Origin: Monocercomonoides exilis
Taxonomy: Eukaryota > Preaxostyla > Oxymonadida > Polymastigidae
NCBI GenBank assembly: GCA_001643675.2
Contig: LSRY02000019.1
Location: forward strand, 310,001-374,000
Length of the DNA: 64,000 nucleotides
Reading direction: 5' to 3'
Shown: piece after piece, positions 59,253 to 64,000 of the stretch
Layout: each line of letters starts with the position of its first letter
Numbering within the stretch: position 1 is the stretch's first letter
Made by a program: the position numbers and the translations under genes
The notes under the pieces: model-generated
Told to the model about the DNA's origin: nothing
Databases searched by the model: none
What the model saw: only the letters and a program-made list of their open reading frames with translations

Positions 59253-59988
59253 TTCGTTGCCTGAAACATTTCTCCTCTATTTTCTTTGCTGTTGCTGTGT
59301 TAACAGGAGCTTTGTTTTCATACGCATCTCTCTTTGGAAGAAAGATAATAAAATTTTTCATGTTTTATCAAAAATTTTAATAAAACAATGTTAATAATTA
59401 AAAAGAATGTTTCACACGATTTGTTTGTTCTTCTTTATTCATTGGCACCATAGTTTAATAATAATATCCTTGTGCAGCATGCAAATAATCTTCCTAAAAA
59501 TCATAATCAAAAATTGTAAAGAATTGAATGAAATGTTAATAATCATTTAGTGCACACTTTTATAATATTTCTAAACATTTGATTTGTTATATGTTCGCAA
59601 GCGAGGGTTCTATTCTTGACGAAAGAAACTAATTTCTTATTTTTTGGATATTAAAAATTTAATTGTGGGATTGATCAAAATATTTTAATTTTTTAATTTA
59701 TTTTTTTTTATGTTTTATTTCCCAAATCATTATTATTAAAATAGGACAATATAATAATAAATAACATTTTATCTACTTTTTATTTCATAATTATCTTGTT
59801 TTATTTATTTTTTGAAAAAATACTCATATTTATGGGTCATTTTTTAAAATAGTTTTTTCACGAGAAACAAAAATTTTTGCGAAAAATCGGTCCATACAAA
59901 AGTTTTTAAATAATTTTTGCATTTCAAACATCACAAAATTAATGTCTAAAAACAAGAATTGCAAAAGGGACGCAGTTACACCTATGCC
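57250..59988 (-). repeat. Right long terminal inverted repeat (2,739 bp)
   Basis: Inverted copy of 51774–54499. The outer end is …CCTATGCC at 59988; the inner limit is the T run at 57250, after which the sequences diverge at once. Confidence 0.92.
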
Positions 59989-59996
59989 AGAAAAAG
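59989..59996. repeat. Right 8-bp target site duplication (AGAAAAAG)
   Basis: Exact copy of 51766–51773, directly outside the right inverted repeat. Confidence 0.75.
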
Positions 59997-60458
59997 AATG
60001 GTTCGAGAAACGGCATCTGAAAAATTTGCAGAAGCTGATGATGATCATCAGTTACAACAGTACAAGGGAAAGCGATGAAGATTTATATTAGATCTTCAGA
60101 ACGCTCCATGGCCCGTTTGCCCATTCCCTGTTTTCTCTGTCGCCTTCACTCTTCCTCTCACAAGAGAATGAAGGCACAATATCCTTTGAACCATTGACGC
60201 ACTCCGGCCTTGCATCTGCACTGCCTTCTGCTTCATCTCCAGAAAAGAGCGTTATTTTACGGCAAACAAATATCAGGATTATCAAGCCGACAAAAAACGG
60301 ATCACTATTATATACTTCCTGCTTCTTCGAAATCATCGATGTCTTTTTCCTCATGAAAATCATTTTCAAAAGATCATTCATCTTCTATATCATCATTGTT
60401 TTTTTTCTTTTCACGATTTTAATCGGATCACATCCGCACCTTAACAGCATTCACTCCT

Positions 60459-60953
60459 TTGCACCTGACAAATCATTCGATCTCCAGCAATTATCATATT
60501 GATACTGAAACAATTGCAACAACCTGTCAAGCCGCTCTACCAAACATCCCGTGGAGCGACAACATCGATGAAAGCTGCAATAAAGACAGGGAAGAAGAAG
60601 AAGAAAGGCTAAATAGTGAAGACAGAAATTCGATCAGCGCAGAGATAGTGCAGAGTGAACAGTCGGAAGAGCCACTGATGAAGAAGTGTGAAGCTAAAGA
60701 TATGGAGCCAAAATTCAAACATAAAAATCAATTACAGAATGAATCAAAAATGAAATCGAAGAAGAAAGAAAGGGATAAATCACATGAATGAAGAAAAGGC
60801 GGTGCAGAAGGAAAAGACGAAAATGAAAAAAAAACGAGCAAGCTGTTTCTGAAAGACGATTTTGCAAGTGAAGGAGAAGCGCAAAGTGAATCGTTGTCAA
60901 ACAGCTTTTTGCTAACACAACTTATTTTAGGGTGCGATGGGTGATGGCTCTTT
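60459..60953 (+). pseudogene. Decayed Ser/Glu/Lys-rich coding sequence
   Basis: An open frame of about 110 codons to TGA 60789–60791 continues in the same frame for about 54 more codons to a TGA at 60951–60953. The composition (EEEEERLNSEDRNS…, then Lys/Glu-rich) resembles the low-complexity linkers of other proteins in this window and is less AT-rich than its surroundings. Upstream (60340–60420) a hydrophobic stretch in another frame could be a membrane helix. No family is recognised. It is probably the relic of a gene. Confidence 0.3.
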
Positions 60954-62418
60954 GGCGAGTGAAGTGGGTCATTGCAGTTCAGAACACTTTTAGATGAACT
61001 CGCATATCTCCATCTTAATCGCAGAGAATAATTAGCCTCCACTACGTAATATATAAGTTACTGTTGATTCTGAATTGTTCCAATACGTTGTTTGCATGGA
61101 ATTCACACAATTTCCTTCAGTCTGTTCGATATAAGCAGCTTCCTCCACACAACTCTCAGAGCTTCCTCCACTGTCTGTTCCTTCTTCATTCGATCAGCCT
61201 TTTCCATCGAGTCCTTTTCCATTATCGACTAAGTCTTCCTCAGTGCTTCCTCTCCCTTCATCTTTTTCTTTTCAATTGTTTTCTTTCTCTTTCTCTTCAT
61301 TTGCTTCCACTTCATTCATTTCAAATCTTATTTCAGCTCAACAAATCACTACCACACTCTTCACTCGCTGCACTTCGACTTTCTTCATTTTCCATCAACA
61401 AATCATGGTCCATCACTGAAGCTGAACAAAAACAAAGATAACAAAAAATGCAAAGAAATTTTGTTTCTTCTTCAGACCCTCCTCTATTGCAGTACACTCC
61501 CTTGACACGCAGTGAAATGCTATTTCTTCGAAGCTGGTTCCAGCACGACCATTGAAACAACTTGTGTACTTGTTCTCGTTTATCCTCCACTTCGAGTCAC
61601 AAGGCGTCAACACACTCGAAGACATTTTCTACGACATGCTTGGAGCAGAAGGCATCACACAGTGCTTTGTTCATCAGAGGGAAAAGATAATTGAGTCAAG
61701 CTGAATTCGATGAGGCTGCAGGACGCTGTTGAGAAATAGGCAAGGAAATAAATGATTGAAGACACAATTAACAATAAGCGTTTTTTGAAGAACCAGTTTG
61801 TGAAAAACACGTTTTCTCCTTCAATTACTTCGTCGTCTGCTTCTTTTTTTTTCATTATCATAACAATCACTTACACCTCATTTTGTTTCATCCGCACATG
61901 GCTCATCCTCAGTTCTCTTGAACTCATTTGTTTTTTTCTTTGACGATCCATCTGTACAACCAATTCACAACCTGTGCTGCTCAAAATATCATCGCTTTTC
62001 ATAAAGTTATTTCTTTGAAAAAAATTCACTCAAAATTATAAAGAAGATAATAAAAATGGAATAAAAGCATAAATACAATTGTTTGAAACATTTAGATCAA
62101 AAGTGAGCCATCTGTAATCTACAGATGAAATGTTTTTGTTTGTAAATGGATGAAGTGTTTTAAAGGGGATATGATTCACTCAAAGAAAAAAAGAATTTGA
62201 GAGTGTCATCTTTCCAAAATAAGTTTTCAACAAGTATTAATGTCCAAAAAAACTTCTTTTGGTTTAAAAAAAAAATACAAGCAAAAATTTGTTGATTATG
62301 AAAAATTGAAGACTTTTTGTGAATAAAGGATTGTTACGTTTTAAAATCCAATATCAATAAATTATCTTCTATTCTGAAAATGCAACCTTTCCTATGCAAT
62401 TGCGTCTTATATCTGGAT
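60954..62418. other. Unassigned region between Merlin element flank and hAT gene
   Basis: A mixture of moderately GC-richer pieces (for example 61100–61720) and AT-rich DNA. Short frames on both strands contain hydrophobic stretches, but no complete gene, motif or transposon end was identified. It may be relics of the locus into which the Merlin-like element inserted. Confidence 0.35.
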
Positions 62419-64000
62419 TCATAAGAAAAGATAAAAAAAATTTAAAAACATATCAATAAATAAATAATAACTAACTTGTAATAATGCATTTAACGATTGA
62501 ATGCTAAGGGAGCACCTTTTATCTCCAAGAATATTCTTCATTCTCGAAATCACTCTTTCGCAACTAACCTCACTGCATGGCGATGTAATTAAAGTCAGGC
62601 ACAATCCAGCGTATATTGTTTGAAGGTCTCCGTATGAGGAAAAAGCATTGTTAAAAATTTCCGAATCTTCTTCGATGACTGAAGATGAGCTTCCTTTAAA
62701 AAATCGTTGAAACAACTTGCAGCAACCGGATTTTATTTTTGGATCGTAATGTCCAATAACTTTATTTGCATATTTAGCAAACGAAGACAATAACCTGGGG
62801 AACCAATCTGTCAACAATTCTTTTTCAATCATTTTAATTGATTCTTCTTCTTTTTCGTATGATTGTTCTATGATCATTGACATTTTGCTTGTAGAAAATA
62901 GAATTTCCACCTCATCGAAAGATAAATTATCAATAATTTTTTCCTTATAAATGTCTGAATTTTCGTCATTTTCACAATCGCTGAGACTATCATCCATTGA
63001 TATTTCTTCATCCATGAAAGTTGTGCATTCTCGATGATCTTCAATTTCTGAAGAAGAAAAAGAAGAAGAGGAAGAGGAAGAAGAGGAAGAGGAAGAAGAA
63101 GAAGAAGAAGAAGAAGAAGAAGAAGGAAAGGAAGAAGAGGAGGAGGAGGAGGATGATGATGATATTGATGAAGATGATGAAGAAAAAGAAGAAGAAGATA
63201 TTTCAAACATGTCATTAATCGCTTCATCCTCTGCTTCAAGAAGTCCATATTCATCATCAGTTTCCTCACTTAATTCATCCTTTTCACTTAAAGATGAATT
63301 TATTGAGGTTTCAAATTTTGATGAATCAAAATTTTCATTGATGATTTCAATAATTTGTAAAATATCTTCCAATTTTCTGTCGTGATCATTTTCACATTCC
63401 TCTTTTGTTTTTTTCGCCAAATATTGAGTCATACCCTCACAATTGTCGACATCGTTTGACAGTTCGTCGTCAAGGTTCCTGAAAGCTTGTGCTTGCCGTT
63501 CGCTGTCCAATGGAGAAAACATCCTTGTTGTTGAATGAAAACCAGAGGAATAAAAACCCGAGCACATGTTTGAAGATGACATCAACGAAGATAAAGTGAT
63601 TGCAGTTTGCGAACAATCGGACAAAGCAATATTCTTTCTTCGTCCTTTATTAAAAGAAGGTCGAGTTTCTGGATCATAATTGAATTTATCAAATAAATTA
63701 AAATACTTGAAATAATCAAAAGAAAATTGTTGTGAACGGTACTTTTGCATTCCTGTTTGAGTTAAGGCAAATGATAGCACTATAAGTTCTCCTTTTGTTC
63801 CAATCAAAAAGTAATTATGTAATTGAATTAAAAAGTTTGTAATAACATTGTGCCAAACTCCATGATTGAAAAAAGTATGTTTTGATAAACAAATTAAAAA
63901 ACCTATTGCTTGCAAAATGAAAACAAATACATTGCACAGTTTCGAGTGATTGTTTTCAAACTGAAGATGTAATCGAAATAATGGATAAAGAATAATTTCC
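62419..64000 (-). CDS. hAT-type transposase, C-terminal part (runs off the window)
   Basis: One frame is open from the right edge of the window down to 62419, so the 5' part is missing and no start is claimed. Near the C-terminus, DLQTIYAGLCLTLITSPCSEVSCERVISRMK followed by LSIQSLNALLQVSYY (62480–62620) matches the hAT dimerisation region, where the conserved pattern is P.SE…ER.FS.MK and L..LL. The middle is unusual: an acidic stretch and a pure Ser/Phe tract of about 45 residues encoded by GAA/GAG repeats at about 63050–63190. The N-terminal portion visible here (LYPLFRLHLQFENNHSKL…) may be part of the catalytic domain. hAT proteins cut and paste DNA with 8-bp duplications. It may be an active or domesticated copy; no terminal repeats could be checked. 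Confidence 0.62.
   Translation of the reverse strand, partial: EIILYPLFRLHLQFENNHSKLCNVFVFILQAIGFLICLSKHTFFNHGVWHNVITNFLIQLHNYFLIGTKGELIVLSFALTQTGMQKYRSQQFSFDYFKYFNLFDKFNYDPETRPSFNKGRRKNIALSDCSQTAITLSSLMSSSNMCSGFYSSGFHSTTRMFSPLDSERQAQAFRNLDDELSNDVDNCEGMTQYLAKKTKEECENDHDRKLEDILQIIEIINENFDSSKFETSINSSLSEKDELSEETDDEYGLLEAEDEAINDMFEISSSSFSSSSSSISSSSSSSSSSSFPSSSSSSSSSSSSSSSSSSSSSFSSSEIEDHRECTTFMDEEISMDDSLSDCENDENSDIYKEKIIDNLSFDEVEILFSTSKMSMIIEQSYEKEEESIKMIEKELLTDWFPRLLSSFAKYANKVIGHYDPKIKSGCCKLFQRFFKGSSSSVIEEDSEIFNNAFSSYGDLQTIYAGLCLTLITSPCSEVSCERVISRMKNILGDKRCSLSIQSLNALLQVSYYLFIDMFLNFFYLFL

Larger units (their letters stand above)
51774..59988. mobile_element. 8.2-kb Merlin-like element with 2.7-kb inverted repeats carrying captured gene sequence
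   Basis: The element starts GGCATAGGTGTAACTGCG and ends with the exact complement. Both ends abut AGAAAAAG, an 8-bp duplication as expected for Merlin (8–9 bp). Inverted repeats of 2,726 bp (51774–54499) and 2,739 bp (57250–59988) flank a 2.75-kb core that holds an intact Merlin/IS1595-type transposase (55009–56550, minus). Each arm has about 735 bp of noncoding outer sequence and then a degenerate receptor-pseudokinase gene reading inward. I infer that the element transduced this gene and that arm-to-arm conversion keeps the arms alike. The alternative is an inverted duplication around an unrelated Merlin insertion, but that would not explain the flanking duplication. Confidence 0.78.

Noticed and set aside
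51721-60090. Gene interrupted by the Merlin-like element
   Set aside because: Removing the element and one duplication gives an open frame of only about 40 codons across the junction; too short to claim a disrupted gene.
1-64000. tRNA and rRNA genes
   Set aside because: No cloverleaf with a recognisable T-loop and anticodon, and no conserved rRNA stretch, was seen by eye; a covariance-model scan would be needed to exclude them.

Overview
The window is nuclear DNA from a unicellular, flagellated eukaryote. Genes carry short GT–AG (and some GC–AG) introns of roughly 40–215 bp. Proteins are full of Ser and Glu/Lys runs. One gene is a TMEM17/TMEM216-like ciliary membrane protein. A degenerate surface-receptor pseudokinase carries a Cys-Gly…Pro-Cys motif in its ectodomain. 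Together these suggest an oxymonad such as Monocercomonoides or a relative. That assignment is inference from style and gene content, not from a marker gene.

Positions 1–34,231 are a compact gene block with eight protein genes, most spaced by 0.1–1.7 kb. They are: a B-box/coiled-coil (TRIM-like) protein; a 5,289-residue leucine-rich-repeat giant whose third exon alone is 13.6 kb; an SPF45/RBM17-like G-patch splicing protein; a MATE transporter with an acidic tail of more than 1,100 residues; a cathepsin-B-like cysteine protease with Cys-rich repeats and a C-terminal membrane anchor; the TMEM17/216-type protein; an unknown Ser-rich coiled-coil protein; and a PP6/PP4-type Ser/Thr phosphatase. 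Exon structures were rebuilt by hand from reading frames and conserved motifs. Three of about twenty introns are GC–AG with the 5' site AG|GCRTG.

Positions 34,232 to about 51,700 are very AT-rich and filled with decayed and nested transposable elements. These include foldback elements with ~270–294 bp arms, a mariner (DD34D) inserted in a foldback and itself carrying a pogo-like MITE, several mariner-like MITEs with TGGGTGATT ends and TA duplications, an 8-bp-duplication MITE, a PIF/Harbinger-like fragment, and two broken pogo/Tigger-type transposases. Several pogo-like ends carry the same terminal motif twice, exactly 18 bp apart.

The standout is 51,774–59,988. It is a single 8.2-kb element bounded by an exact 8-bp duplication (AGAAAAAG) and built from two 2.73-kb terminal inverted repeats around an intact 513-residue Merlin/IS1595-type DDE transposase. 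Each arm carries a degenerate copy of a receptor-pseudokinase gene, so the element appears to have captured host surface-protein sequence into its inverted repeats. To its right lie decayed, unassigned sequence and, at the edge of the window, the 3' part of a hAT-type transposase gene that runs off the end.
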